Origin: JBBROS01 sp965213845
GTDB lineage: Bacteria > Pseudomonadota > Alphaproteobacteria > Acetobacterales > Acetobacteraceae
Direction of reading: 5' to 3'
Assembly (NCBI GenBank): GCA_965213845.1
Contig: CBDCAI010000008.1
Coordinates: 124,001 to 188,000, forward strand
DNA length: 64,000 nucleotides
The position numbers and the translations under genes were made by a program. Positions 53,258 to 61,431 of this stretch are shown in pieces; the stretch's first letter is position 1, and each line of letters begins with the position of its first letter. Below the pieces are notes generated by a model. That model was not told where the DNA came from. It ran no database searches and saw only the letters and a program-made list of their open reading frames with translations.

Positions 53258-53524
53258 CCCGCTCTCGCCGGAGGAGTGGAGGCGGTCCGGCTCAGCCTGT
53301 CCGTCGCGGGCCGGAGCGTCGCCTTCGGATCGCCGCTGGCCGTGCTGGCCGCCTATGCGCTGGCCGGCGGGCGCTTCTGGGGATGGTCGCTCCACCACGC
53401 GGAAGTCCATCTGCCGCTCGTCATGCCGCCGATCCTCGTGGGCTGTGGCCTGCTGCTGCTGTTCGGCGTGCGGGGCCCGGTCGGGGCGTTGCTGCCGCCT
53501 CGGCGTGGGCGTCCGCCGGGATGA
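53253..53524 (+). pseudogene. 5' remnant of molybdate permease gene (modB), frameshifted
   Basis: GTG start, then SPLSPEEW, a shift of one base near 53278, then EAVRLSLSVAGRSVAFGSPL, AVLAAYALAGGRFWGWSLHH and HLPLVMPPILVGCGLLLLFG, ending GVRGPVGALLP. This is the first third of ModB (normally about 225 residues); the EAA loop and remaining helices are absent. After about 53502 the sequence switches to the reverse-strand modA signal peptide. Confidence 0.8.
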
Positions 53525-53576
53525 GGGCCAGCCCGGCGATAAGCAGCAAGGCGCGTACTGCGACGCCGGGCTGCAT
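53503..53576 (-). pseudogene. 5' remnant of modA (signal peptide only)
   Basis: Three bases after the mop stop, an ATG on the minus strand opens MQPGVAVRALLLIAGLALIP, then ADAHAEA, a perfect signal peptide. It then runs into the inverted modB fragment and has no mature domain. Its place directly behind mop suggests the former order modE-mop-modA-modB. A 10-bp inverted repeat (CAGCCCGGCG at 53529, CGCCGGGCTG at 53564) lies within it. Confidence 0.6.
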
Positions 53577-53578
53577 TG

Positions 53579-53788
53579 CTACGTTGCGACCATGACGTCT
53601 GAGGCCTTGATGACCGCCCAGGCGTCGTCGCCCACCTTCAGCTGGAGGTCGTCGATCGCCTCGTTGGTGATGGAGGCGTGGACGGTCACGCCGTTGCCGA
53701 TGTCGATGTGCACATGGCCGGTGGTCTGGCCGCGGATGACTTCGGTGACCCTTCCCTTGATCTGGTTGCGCGCGCTGAGCTTCATCAT
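53579..53788 (-). CDS. mop: Molbindin (Mop), TOBE-domain molybdate-binding protein
   Basis: Protein of 69 residues consisting of a single Mop domain: MKLSARNQIKGRVTEVIRGQ, then HVHIDIGNGVTVHASITNEA and VGDDAWAVIKASDVMVAT. It binds molybdate in the cytoplasm as a hexamer in known relatives (Sporomusa, Azotobacter ModG). AAGG lies eight bases before the first ATG; a second ATG follows directly. It is transcribed after modE with a 28-bp gap. Confidence 0.92.
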   Translation of the reverse strand: MMKLSARNQIKGRVTEVIRGQTTGHVHIDIGNGVTVHASITNEAIDDLQLKVGDDAWAVIKASDVMVAT

Positions 53789-53816
53789 GGAGTTCGCCTT
53801 CAGTTGCTGCGGCATT

Positions 53817-54185
53817 CTACGGCGGCTCGGCCACCTGTTCCACCAGTTCGGGCGCCAGGGCGCGTTCAAGCTTGCTGAGGCGCCGGGCCAGGGCGTCGCG
53901 TGCGTCCTGCTCCATTGCGCGGTAGTCGGAGACCAGGGAGGTTCCGAACGCGGTCAGGCTGGCACCGCCGCCGCCCACGCCGCCGCCGCGGGTTTCCACC
54001 ACCGGCATGCGGAAGGTCTGGTTCAGCGCGTTCACCAGCATCCAGGCGCGGCGATAGCTCATGCCCATCGCGCGCCCGGCCGCCGAGATCGAGCCGGTCT
54101 CGCCCAGCAGTTCGAGCAGCCGGATCTTGCCGGGTCCAAGGGCCCGGCTCTCGTCGAAGTCGATGCGTAAGGTGAGCCGCGTCAT
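53817..54185 (-). CDS. modE: ModE-like molybdate regulator, DNA-binding domain only
   Basis: Winged-helix protein of 122 residues. LDFDESRALGPGKIRLLELL-type amino end (IDFDESRALGPGKIRLLELL), recognition region SISAAGRAMGMSYRRAWMLV and wing ETRGGGVGGGGASLTAFG are typical of the ModE amino domain. The two C-terminal Mop domains of E. coli ModE are missing; the separate mop gene behind it may supply molybdate sensing. It is divergent from the DUF2325 gene with a ModE box between. Confidence 0.9.
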   Translation of the reverse strand: MTRLTLRIDFDESRALGPGKIRLLELLGETGSISAAGRAMGMSYRRAWMLVNALNQTFRMPVVETRGGGVGGGGASLTAFGTSLVSDYRAMEQDARDALARRLSKLERALAPELVEQVAEPP

Positions 54186-54231
54186 GGGGCCAGGCTAGCA
54201 GGGTGCACGCTGGACTTCGACAGCGAGTAGC

Positions 54232-54255
54232 CGCTATATTTCTTCAGATATAGCG
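54232..54255. promoter_or_regulatory. ModE-box (Mo-box) operator
   Basis: CGCTATAT (54232-54239) and its exact inverse ATATAGCG (54248-54255) are separated by eight bases. This agrees with known ModE operators (CGNTATAT ... ATATANCG). It sits 47 bp before the modE start and 68 bp before the DUF2325 start, where it could control both. Confidence 0.85.
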
Positions 54256-54322
54256 ATAGGTTCGGATCCATGGGCGTCGTCGCGTCATCTCGTGTTCCGG
54301 CCAAGCCCGTCGCGGCGCTGCG

Positions 54323-55534
54323 ATGAGCGCCACGACGCACCCAGCCGTGTTCGTCACCCGAGCCGCTGTCCTGTCCCGGGTGCCGGTGCGCCCGCCGGTG
54401 AGGACTCGTTCGAAGCTCTGGGAGCTGAACGCCTCGATCCATTGCTCGATCATCGGCACGTGCCTGACAACGGCGGAGTTGCGCCGGGTCTTGGGCAAGG
54501 TGCTGGCGGGGGACGTGTCGCGGTCCAGCGACCATGACCTGCATGCGCAGGCCGTCGGGCTCTGCACCCATCAGGGCCCGGCGGCGAAGCTCTTGCAGAA
54601 GGCGCTGGACCAGCGGCACGAGGTCGTCGTGAAGCGGTTCAGCCGCCTTGAGGGCGAGGCCGCCGTACTCGCGGCATGGGCCGAGGCGCGGGCGGCCGGC
54701 GACATCCCCGGAGCCTACTGGTCGGTGCTGACGCATCCTGATACCCGGCACGAGGGCCTGCGGCGGGCGTTCGGCGACGTGCATATGCTGTCACATCTGG
54801 TCGGGGCGGCGAACCGCGCGGACATTCGGCGGCTGACGGCGCTGGAGGAGGAGAACGCGGCGCTGAGAGCCAAGGTGGAGCGGCAGCAGCAGCGGATGCG
54901 CGAGGCGGTTACGACGCGGGACACGCGCATCCGGCAGCTGACGGGTCTCGCGGCCGAGCGCAGCCGAGCGGTGCAGGTGGCCGGTCCGGATGATGCCCTG
55001 GAAGGGCTCCGTCACCTGGTCGCCGACCTGGGGTCCCGTCTGACGCGCGAGTTGGCCCGGCGTCGGCGGCTGGAACAGCGCCTGACCGAGGCCGCCGATC
55101 GGTCCTCACGCGCCGAGCGTCGCGTCCAGCTGGCGGAGGCGCAAGGGGACGCAGCCCGGCAGGAGGTTCGCGTGCTGGAACGGGCAATGAGCGCGCCGGG
55201 GCAGGCACGACCTGAGCCGCTGCCGGCGCAACGCATCCTGTATGTCGGCGGCCGCCCTACGGCGATCCAGCAGATGCGTGCCGTGCTGGAGGCGGCAGGC
55301 GGCAGGCTGCTCTCCCATGATGGCGGCCGGCACGACCATCCGTCGCTGCTGGCCGGGCTGATCGGCCAGGCGGATCGCGTCGTGTTTCCCGTGGACTGCG
55401 TCAGCCACGATGCCGCCCTCACCGTGAAGCGGCTCTGTCGACAGGTCGACAAGCCTTACGTCCCCCTTCGCTCGTCCGGCCTCGCCTCCTTTCTGACGGT
55501 TGTGAGCGGACCAACTCCGGAGCTGCATCCATGA
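54323..55534 (+). CDS. DUF2325 domain protein with central coiled coil
   Basis: Protein of 403 residues. An N-terminal helical domain of about 165 residues starts RSKLWELNASIHCSIIGTCL, then TTAELRRVLGKV, with conserved Cys and His. Residues 165-285 are strongly charged and heptad-like (ALEEENAALRAKVERQQQRM; RRRRLEQRLTEAADRSSRAE), a coiled coil. The C-terminal DUF2325 domain reads RILYVGGRPTAIQQMRAVLE, then LLSHDGGRHDHPSLLAGLIG and VVFPVDCVSHDAALTVKRLC, a Rossmann-like unit. Function is unknown. It overlaps the ModA gene by four bases and lies behind a ModE box, so a role in molybdenum homeostasis is inferred. Confidence 0.85.
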   Translation: MSATTHPAVFVTRAAVLSRVPVRPPVRTRSKLWELNASIHCSIIGTCLTTAELRRVLGKVLAGDVSRSSDHDLHAQAVGLCTHQGPAAKLLQKALDQRHEVVVKRFSRLEGEAAVLAAWAEARAAGDIPGAYWSVLTHPDTRHEGLRRAFGDVHMLSHLVGAANRADIRRLTALEEENAALRAKVERQQQRMREAVTTRDTRIRQLTGLAAERSRAVQVAGPDDALEGLRHLVADLGSRLTRELARRRRLEQRLTEAADRSSRAERRVQLAEAQGDAARQEVRVLERAMSAPGQARPEPLPAQRILYVGGRPTAIQQMRAVLEAAGGRLLSHDGGRHDHPSLLAGLIGQADRVVFPVDCVSHDAALTVKRLCRQVDKPYVPLRSSGLASFLTVVSGPTPELHP

Positions 55535-56358
55535 CCATCACAGCGCCACGCTCCAGCCTGCTCTGTGTCTTCCTGTTGAGCGCTGGCATAGTCGGGGCGG
55601 CGGCGCCGGTTCATGCGCAACCCACGCTGCGCGTGTTTGCCGCGGGCAGCCTGACGGGCGCTTTCAACGCGTTGCTCACGGCGTTCGGGACCGCGCCGGG
55701 CAGCGCGGCGCAACCTGTCTATGGCCCCTCCGGCGTGCTGCGCGAGCGGATCGAGCAGGGAGAGCCCGCCGACCTGTTCGCCTCGGCGGACATGGGACAG
55801 CCGCTTCGCCTCGCTACGGCCGGCCGGGGCACACCCGTCGTGATGTTCGCCCGCAACCGCATGTGCGCCCTGGGCCGTGGCGCGCTCGGCCTCACCCAGT
55901 CCAACCTGCTGGATCGCCTGCTCGACCCCACGGTCAAGCTCGCGACCAGCACGCCCGTCGCCGATCCCGGTGGCGACTACGCCTGGGCCGTCTTCGACCG
56001 CGCCGAAGCGCTCCGCCCGGGCGCCAAGGCGACCCTTGTAGGCAAGGCGCAGCAACTGGTCGGCGGTCCTTCGATGGCGCCGCTCGTCCCGGGCCAGGGG
56101 CCGAGCGAAGGCGTGTTCCTGTCCGGCCGCGCCGACGTCATGCTCGGCTATTGCAGCGGGACCGAGGGCATCCGGCGAGCCGTCCCGGATCTGGTCGCCG
56201 TGCCGCTGCCGCCGGAGCTGGAGGTGGGCCCCGAGTATGGGCTGACGCTTCTGTCCGACAACCCGGCCGCCGCCCGGTTCGCGCTGTTCGTGTTGTCGGA
56301 GCAAGGCCAGGCCATTCTTGCGAGGAGCGGCCTGCTGCCGGTGGCGGGAACGCAGTAG
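55531..56358 (+). CDS. Molybdate-type ABC substrate-binding protein (ModA-like)
   Basis: Periplasmic receptor of 275 residues. Signal peptide ends APVHAQ. LRVFAAGSLTGAFNALLTAF is the ModA amino end (AASL-type serine motif), YGPSGVLRERIEQGEPADLF the second anion-contact segment, and ATSTPVADPGGDYAWAVFD the third. The last stretch FALFVLSEQGQAILARSGL is standard. No intact modB or modC follows, so it either uses a transporter elsewhere or acts as a sensor with DUF2325. Confidence 0.88.
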   Translation: MTITAPRSSLLCVFLLSAGIVGAAAPVHAQPTLRVFAAGSLTGAFNALLTAFGTAPGSAAQPVYGPSGVLRERIEQGEPADLFASADMGQPLRLATAGRGTPVVMFARNRMCALGRGALGLTQSNLLDRLLDPTVKLATSTPVADPGGDYAWAVFDRAEALRPGAKATLVGKAQQLVGGPSMAPLVPGQGPSEGVFLSGRADVMLGYCSGTEGIRRAVPDLVAVPLPPELEVGPEYGLTLLSDNPAAARFALFVLSEQGQAILARSGLLPVAGTQ

Positions 56359-56515
56359 CCCGCCGATGGCGGGGGTGAGACACTGCGCCCTCGACGCCGC
56401 ACGGAGGCAGGATGCTCGACGCAGCGCCAAGCCCACCGAGAGTCGGCCGACCACCCGGATTTGAGAACGCGACGGCCTGTGCGTTAGTGGGACCTTGAGA
56501 GCGGCGGAGGGTTCG

Positions 56516-57562
56516 ATGCTGGCCTGGGCAGTCGTGCGGCAACGGGCGCCCCTGGAGTGCGTGGAGCTACCAACGCCGGTTCCGGTCGGCACCGAGGTGA
56601 TGATCGAGGTCGAGTTCTGCGGCTTGTGCCACTCCGACCTGCATACGTGGGAGGGAACGCGCGACCTGGGGCGGCCGGGCGTCGTGCGCCGCGAGCTGCC
56701 CGGCCCCATCGCATTCGGGCACGAGATCGTCGGCAGGGTGGCCCGCATCGGGCCCGAGGCCGCAGGCGTGGAAGTGGGCGAGCGCAGGATCGTCTACCCG
56801 TGGCTGGGCTGCGGGCGGTGCGACGCCTGCCGGACAGGCAACGACAACGTGTGTGGGGTGGAGACGCGCAGCCTTGGCTCCCGGCAGCAGGGCGGCTTCG
56901 CCGAGTTCGTGATGGTGCCGCATCCGCGCTACCTGGTGGACCCGGGTCCGCTCGATCCCGCGCTTGCTGCGACCTATGCATGCTCGGGCGTGACCGTCCT
57001 GTCGGCGATCCGGAAGGTGCTGCCATTGCCGCCAGACTCACCCGTGGTGCTGATCGGCGCTGGCGGGGTCGGGCTGCAGGCGATCGCGATGCTGCGCACC
57101 TTCGGGCATCAGGCGATCATTGCGGTCGACGCGTCCGGGGCCAAGCGGGCCGTGGCGCTGGATGGGGGGGCGACAGCGTTCGTGCACGCTGAGGGAGAGG
57201 CCGTCACCGAGGCCATCATCGCAGCGTCGGGAGGCAAGGTCGCAGCGGTGCTCGACTTTGTCGGCAGCAGCGCGACGGCGGCGACGGCCTTCGACTGCCT
57301 TCGCAAGGGGGGCAAGATGGTCCAGATCGGGTTGTTTGGCGGGGAGCTGGTGGCGCCCCTCCCCCTCCTGACCAGCCAGGCCATCACGATCCAGGGCAGC
57401 ATCACCGGCAGCCTGCAGGACCTGCACGACGTCGTGGCACTTGCGCGGAGCGGAAGCCTGCCGCCGACACCGATTTCGCAGCTGCCGATGGATCAGGCGA
57501 ACGAGGCCTTGCAGCGGCTGAGACAGGGTGTGGTCGAAGGTCGGCTGGTGATGCGGCGCTGA
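56516..57562 (+). CDS. Zinc-dependent alcohol dehydrogenase (MDR family)
   Basis: NAD(P)-dependent enzyme of 348 residues. Catalytic zinc ligands are C38 in CGLCHSDLH and H69-E70 in FGHEIVG. Structural zinc ligands C99, C102, C105 and C113 form CGRCDACRTGNDNVC. The Rossmann motif is VVLIGAGGVGLQAIAML, followed by acidic D in IIAVDASGAKR favouring NAD. GGAGGG lies four bases before the ATG. It converges on the HTH-citrate synthase gene with three bases between stops. The alcohol substrate is unknown. Confidence 0.92.
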   Translation: MLAWAVVRQRAPLECVELPTPVPVGTEVMIEVEFCGLCHSDLHTWEGTRDLGRPGVVRRELPGPIAFGHEIVGRVARIGPEAAGVEVGERRIVYPWLGCGRCDACRTGNDNVCGVETRSLGSRQQGGFAEFVMVPHPRYLVDPGPLDPALAATYACSGVTVLSAIRKVLPLPPDSPVVLIGAGGVGLQAIAMLRTFGHQAIIAVDASGAKRAVALDGGATAFVHAEGEAVTEAIIAASGGKVAAVLDFVGSSATAATAFDCLRKGGKMVQIGLFGGELVAPLPLLTSQAITIQGSITGSLQDLHDVVALARSGSLPPTPISQLPMDQANEALQRLRQGVVEGRLVMRR

Positions 57563-57565
57563 GAC

Positions 57566-58822
57566 CTACTGCTCGGGTAGCGGGCCGGTATAGGCGGTCC
57601 TCAACCGCAGCATCGGGCCGCTGGCCATCTGCTCCCAGGCGTGGGCGATCCAGCCGACCAGGCGGGCGATGAGGCTGAAGGACGATTCCCGATCCGGGAA
57701 CCCGAGCCTCGCCTCGACGGCGTAGGACAGCAGCGACAAGTCCGGCTCGACCCCGATCTCGTCGTGGGCCACGTCGATCGCCTGGAACAAACGCCGGAAC
57801 AGGTCGTCGTCGGCCAGCCGTTCGCGCAGCAGCGGCAGCAGGGCCCGCGCCCGGGCGTCCCCGTTCGCATACATGTAGTGGGAGAAGCCGGGGATGCGCT
57901 CCCCGGCCCGGTAGCGCTCGAGGACGGGGCGGCCAGGATCCGTCTCGGCCAGGATCTCCTGCACGATGCGCCGGACCGAGGGCGCCCTGCCTTCCGCGAT
58001 CCTGCGGCCGCGACTGGCGATCAGGCCCGTCATGACGGCCTGGTAGGGGGTGCAGCCGGTGTTCGCGACGGCGCGCACGGCGTAAGTGGCGGCAGTGAGT
58101 TCGTGGTCGGCGAACAGCACGAGGATGCGGCGGATGATGTCGTCGTAGCCTGCGGGCGCGCGCAGGCCGCGAGCCAGAACCAGGTGGATCGGCTCGCCGG
58201 TCGGCTGCCCGATGCCGACCACGGACGACGCATACCACCGCAGCACCTGCGCCCCGACGGTGGCGAAGCCTGCGGCGGACTGATCGTAGTTCCGCGTGCT
58301 GGACGCCTCGAGGATCGACAGCAGGCTGATGGCCTGCACGGACGACGGCAGGATGCTCATGGCCGCCCGGGCTTTCCGCACGCCAGCCGGCAGGACCGGC
58401 CCGGCATCCGGGAAGATCGTCGCTCGGTCGTGGCCCCACAGCAGGGCCGCCACGTCCTCCAGCGTGTTGTCCGCGGATAGTGCGACGGCGGAGCGGCCCC
58501 GGAAGTATAGGCCGTTCTCTGTGATGAGGGTCAGCTTGGTGTCGGGGACGAGAATCGAGTCCGATGGCACACGGGGCTGCTCGGGCTTGCCGGCTGACAA
58601 CCGCTCGATGTCCTCGCGCCAGTATAGCCGGGCGCGCTTGCCGGGGACCGGCTGCGACCGAATGCCTTTCCGGCTGACATAGGCATAGAGCGACGGGACG
58701 CTGATCCCTAATGCGGCTGCCGCGGCGTCTGCCGTCAGGTAGAGACGCTCAACATCTACCTCTGCACTTGGCCGGGCGACGGATACCGACACGATCGTGG
58801 TGGATGCAGACTTCACTCTCAT
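57566..58822 (-). CDS. Helix-turn-helix fused to a citrate synthase-like domain lacking the catalytic GPxHGG histidine
   Basis: Protein of 418 residues. Residues 26-75 are a MerR/excisionase-like HTH (LYLTADAAAAALGISVPSLY, RLYWREDIERL). The rest is a citrate synthase fold: LTLITENGLYFRGR, NTLEDVAALLWG, FADHELTAATYAVRA with H240, GFSHYMYANGDARA with H315, D361 in VEPDLSLLSYAVEARLGF and LVGWIAHAWEQ. At the position of the catalytic GPxHGG loop it instead has S270-R271-G272-R273-R274. Without that histidine citrate formation is unlikely, so it may sense citrate- or CoA-like ligands and regulate the divergent operon. That is inference; weak enzyme activity is not excluded. Confidence 0.85.
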   Translation of the reverse strand: MRVKSASTTIVSVSVARPSAEVDVERLYLTADAAAAALGISVPSLYAYVSRKGIRSQPVPGKRARLYWREDIERLSAGKPEQPRVPSDSILVPDTKLTLITENGLYFRGRSAVALSADNTLEDVAALLWGHDRATIFPDAGPVLPAGVRKARAAMSILPSSVQAISLLSILEASSTRNYDQSAAGFATVGAQVLRWYASSVVGIGQPTGEPIHLVLARGLRAPAGYDDIIRRILVLFADHELTAATYAVRAVANTGCTPYQAVMTGLIASRGRRIAEGRAPSVRRIVQEILAETDPGRPVLERYRAGERIPGFSHYMYANGDARARALLPLLRERLADDDLFRRLFQAIDVAHDEIGVEPDLSLLSYAVEARLGFPDRESSFSLIARLVGWIAHAWEQMASGPMLRLRTAYTGPLPEQ

Positions 58823-58839
58823 GAGCCGTCACTACAGAC

Positions 58840-58868
58840 ATTGACGGATTTAATCAAGATTGACGGAT
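58840..58868. promoter_or_regulatory. Direct repeats / promoter in the divergent catabolic-operon control region
   Basis: ATTGACGGAT occurs at 58840-58849 and again at 58859-58868, a 19-bp period (two turns). The first TTGACG can act as a -35 box with GGATAA (58865-58870) as a weak -10 after 18 bases, giving a promoter towards the TauD gene. The repeats could bind the HTH-citrate synthase protein. Confidence 0.5.
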
Positions 58869-58947
58869 AAGGTGCGAGTGGAGGATTGGTGATGACCATT
58901 GATGGTTCACGGTCGGAGACACGGCCGAAGTGAAGGAGGAGGTCACC

Positions 58948-60006
58948 ATGGACACCGCTCAATCCGCCCTTATCGGCAACCGTGCCTGGTTCCCCGCAGA
59001 ACTCGATGAGCACGGCCGATGGATCCACACCCTCTCGCCAGCCGAGATCGCCGACATCGCCCAGGCTCTGGCGGCCGCGAAGCGGGACGGCCTGACCTTC
59101 GAGACGCTCACGAAGGAGAACTTCCGGCTCGAGGTGCTGCCCGAGGCGCTGTCGAAGACGCTGCACGCGCTCGAGCACGACCTCGGCCTGTATGTCCTGC
59201 GCGGCTTGCCCGTGCAGGACTACACGAAGGACGAGTTGCGCCTCATCTACTGGGGCATCGGCCTGCACCTCGGAACCCCGCTGTCGCAGAGCAGCAAGGG
59301 CGACGTGCTCGGCGACGTGAAGAACTTCGGCGCCAAGGTCCATTCCGCGACGGGCCGGGGCTACATGTCGCGCGAGCGGCTCGGCTATCATACGGACACC
59401 GCGGACGTCGTCGCCCTGTTCGTGCTGCAAGTCGCCAAGAGCGGCGGCCTCAGCATGTTCTGCAGCTCACTCGCGATCCGGGACGAGATCGCCAAGACCC
59501 GGCCCGACCTGCTGCGCGTGCTCTACGAGCCGTTCACCTGGAGCTGGAAGGGCCAGGAGGCGCCGGGTGAGAAGCCCTACTACACGCAGCCCATCTACAG
59601 CGAGATGGATGGCCGCTTCTCGTCGCGCTACATCCGTCCGCACATCATCGCCGCCCAGGACTGGCCCGAGGTGCCGCGGCTCACGCCCGCGCAGATCGAG
59701 GCGATGGACCTGATCACCGAGCTCGCGAACGACACGCGCTTCCACTACGCGATGATGTTCGAGCCCGGCGACTTCCAGTTCCTCAACAACCACATCACCT
59801 ACCACGCCCGTACCGAGTTCGACGACTTCGAGGAGGAGGAGCGCCGCCGGCACCTGCTGCGGATGTGGCTCGCCGTTCCCAACAGCCGCCGACTCAGCCC
59901 GCTGATGTCGGGCATCTACAGGGACCAGAGCCCCGGCTCTCTTCGCGGGGGGTTCCCCTCGCGGACCGGCGGCCACGTCTACGAGACGAAGGTCTCCGAG
60001 TTCTAG
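58948..60006 (+). CDS. TauD/TfdA-family 2-oxoglutarate dioxygenase
   Basis: Fe(II)-dependent oxygenase of 352 residues. The iron triad is H148 and D150 (LGYHTDTADV) and H286 (ITYHARTEF); R305 in RHLLRMWL is the 2-oxoglutarate ligand. VLRGLPVQDYTKDELRLIYW precedes the core. The ATG at 58948 was chosen for the strong AAGGAGGAGGT ahead; a GTG at 58930 lies within that site. It is the first gene of the operon and may open the pathway by hydroxylating the imported substrate. The next gene starts after 24 bp with GGAGGA. Confidence 0.9.
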   Translation: MDTAQSALIGNRAWFPAELDEHGRWIHTLSPAEIADIAQALAAAKRDGLTFETLTKENFRLEVLPEALSKTLHALEHDLGLYVLRGLPVQDYTKDELRLIYWGIGLHLGTPLSQSSKGDVLGDVKNFGAKVHSATGRGYMSRERLGYHTDTADVVALFVLQVAKSGGLSMFCSSLAIRDEIAKTRPDLLRVLYEPFTWSWKGQEAPGEKPYYTQPIYSEMDGRFSSRYIRPHIIAAQDWPEVPRLTPAQIEAMDLITELANDTRFHYAMMFEPGDFQFLNNHITYHARTEFDDFEEEERRRHLLRMWLAVPNSRRLSPLMSGIYRDQSPGSLRGGFPSRTGGHVYETKVSEF

Positions 60007-60030
60007 GCCGCGCTCCAGGAGGATTCGAAC

Positions 60031-61431
60031 ATGGATATCGGCATTGCCGCTCAGGATACCGCGACCGTTCTCGAGCGGTTGGCCCATCGCGTCGCGACAT
60101 TCGAAGACGGCGAGGTCACTGCGCGCGGGCGGAGCCTTGTCCACGCGGCTATGGCCGACACGCTCGGCGTGGGGCTTGCCGGTGCGTCGACCGATCCTGT
60201 CCGGATCCTGGCTGCAGCACTCGGGGCCAAGGCGCCCGGCGACAGCCTGGTGCTCGGGACGGCGGAGCGCATCAACGCGCTCGACGCCGGGATGCTGAAC
60301 GGCGTGGCCGCGCACGCGCTCGACTTCGACGACGGCAACTCGCTGATGGCGGGCCATCCGTCGACGATGCTGGTCCCGGCCATCCTGGCACTGGGAGAGG
60401 AGCTGGGCTGTTCGGCTGGCCAGGTCGTCGCCGGGTATGCGGCGGGATACGAGGTCATCGTGCGCCTGTCGCGGGGCATCAACATGCATCACTACGAGAA
60501 GGGCTGGCACCCGACCGCGACCATCGGTGTGTTCGGCGTTGCCGCCGCCGCATCCCGCATGCTGGGTCTCGATCCCGCCCGGACAGCCACGGCACTCGGG
60601 ATCGCATGCTCCATGGCGAGCGGCGTGAAGGCGAACTTCGGGACCATGGTGAAGTCGCTGCACATCGGCCACGGCATCCGCGACGGCCTGCTCTGCGCCA
60701 GGCTGGCCGCGGGCGGCTTCACCGCGAACGCGCGGGCGCTGGAGGCCCCGCAAGGCTTCCTGTCCAACTTCAACGGCGCGGGGAACTTCGACATTCCCGC
60801 CATGCTGGACGGCCTGGACGAGGGCCTGGAGGTGAACCGCGAGACCAACAAGATCAAGCTGTTCGCCTGCTGCGCCAGCACGCACGCCTCGGTCGACGCC
60901 GCCCTTTCCGTCCGCGCGGCGCACGGGCTCCGCGCGGAGCAGATCGACGGGGTCACGCTGCTGCTGCATCCCCGCCGCATTCCGCATACCGACCGCCCGC
61001 GGCTGCAGGAGGCGCTGTCCGGCAAGTTCAGCCAGCAGTATCTCGTCGCGCGTGCGTTCCTGGACGGCGATGTCGGCCTGCGCCACTTCGAGGGGGAGGC
61101 GCACCTGGATCCCGCCGTCCTCGCATTGATGCGTTGTGTGGAGGTCCGTCCGGCGCCGGACGGCATGCTCCCGCACGCCTTCGCGGCCCGGATCGCGGTT
61201 CGCCTCCAGGACGGCACGCTGCTCGAAGGGTCGGGCGACCGGCGCAACGCCGGGGTGACCGGAGCGGAGCAGATGGCGTCGACGGAATTCTGGTCGAAGT
61301 TTGCGGACTGCGCCGGGCGCGTGCTTCCCGCGGTGAGTATCCAGGCCGTGACGGACGCGCTGCATCGCTTCGACTCGTTCGCCGACATCCGCGACTTCAC
61401 TTCCCTCCTCGCCTCGGCGGAGCCGGGTTGA
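60031..61431 (+). CDS. MmgE/PrpD family protein
   Basis: Protein of 466 residues. ALDFDDGNSLMAGHPSTMLV is the characteristic active-region motif, with VAGYAAGYEVIVRLSRGIN and HIGHGIRDGLLCARLAAGGF; KLFACCASTHASVDAALSVR marks the second domain. Relatives include 2-methylcitrate dehydratase, cis-aconitate decarboxylase and iminodisuccinate-type lyases. With a citrate synthase-like regulator in front, a tricarboxylate or branched dicarboxylate substrate is likely. AGGAGGA lies seven bases before the ATG. The stop overlaps the AtuA gene by one base. Confidence 0.9.
   Translation: MDIGIAAQDTATVLERLAHRVATFEDGEVTARGRSLVHAAMADTLGVGLAGASTDPVRILAAALGAKAPGDSLVLGTAERINALDAGMLNGVAAHALDFDDGNSLMAGHPSTMLVPAILALGEELGCSAGQVVAGYAAGYEVIVRLSRGINMHHYEKGWHPTATIGVFGVAAAASRMLGLDPARTATALGIACSMASGVKANFGTMVKSLHIGHGIRDGLLCARLAAGGFTANARALEAPQGFLSNFNGAGNFDIPAMLDGLDEGLEVNRETNKIKLFACCASTHASVDAALSVRAAHGLRAEQIDGVTLLLHPRRIPHTDRPRLQEALSGKFSQQYLVARAFLDGDVGLRHFEGEAHLDPAVLALMRCVEVRPAPDGMLPHAFAARIAVRLQDGTLLEGSGDRRNAGVTGAEQMASTEFWSKFADCAGRVLPAVSIQAVTDALHRFDSFADIRDFTSLLASAEPG

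Noticed and set aside
53529..53573. Perfect 10-bp inverted repeat as a terminator or operator
   Set aside because: It lies within the modA signal-peptide coding remnant and has no T tract; more likely a by-product of GC-rich coding sequence.
59865..61430. Long upstream extension of the AtuA reading frame
   Set aside because: It overlaps the TauD and PrpD genes out of frame, is Arg/Gly-rich, and the AtuA family start is at 61431.
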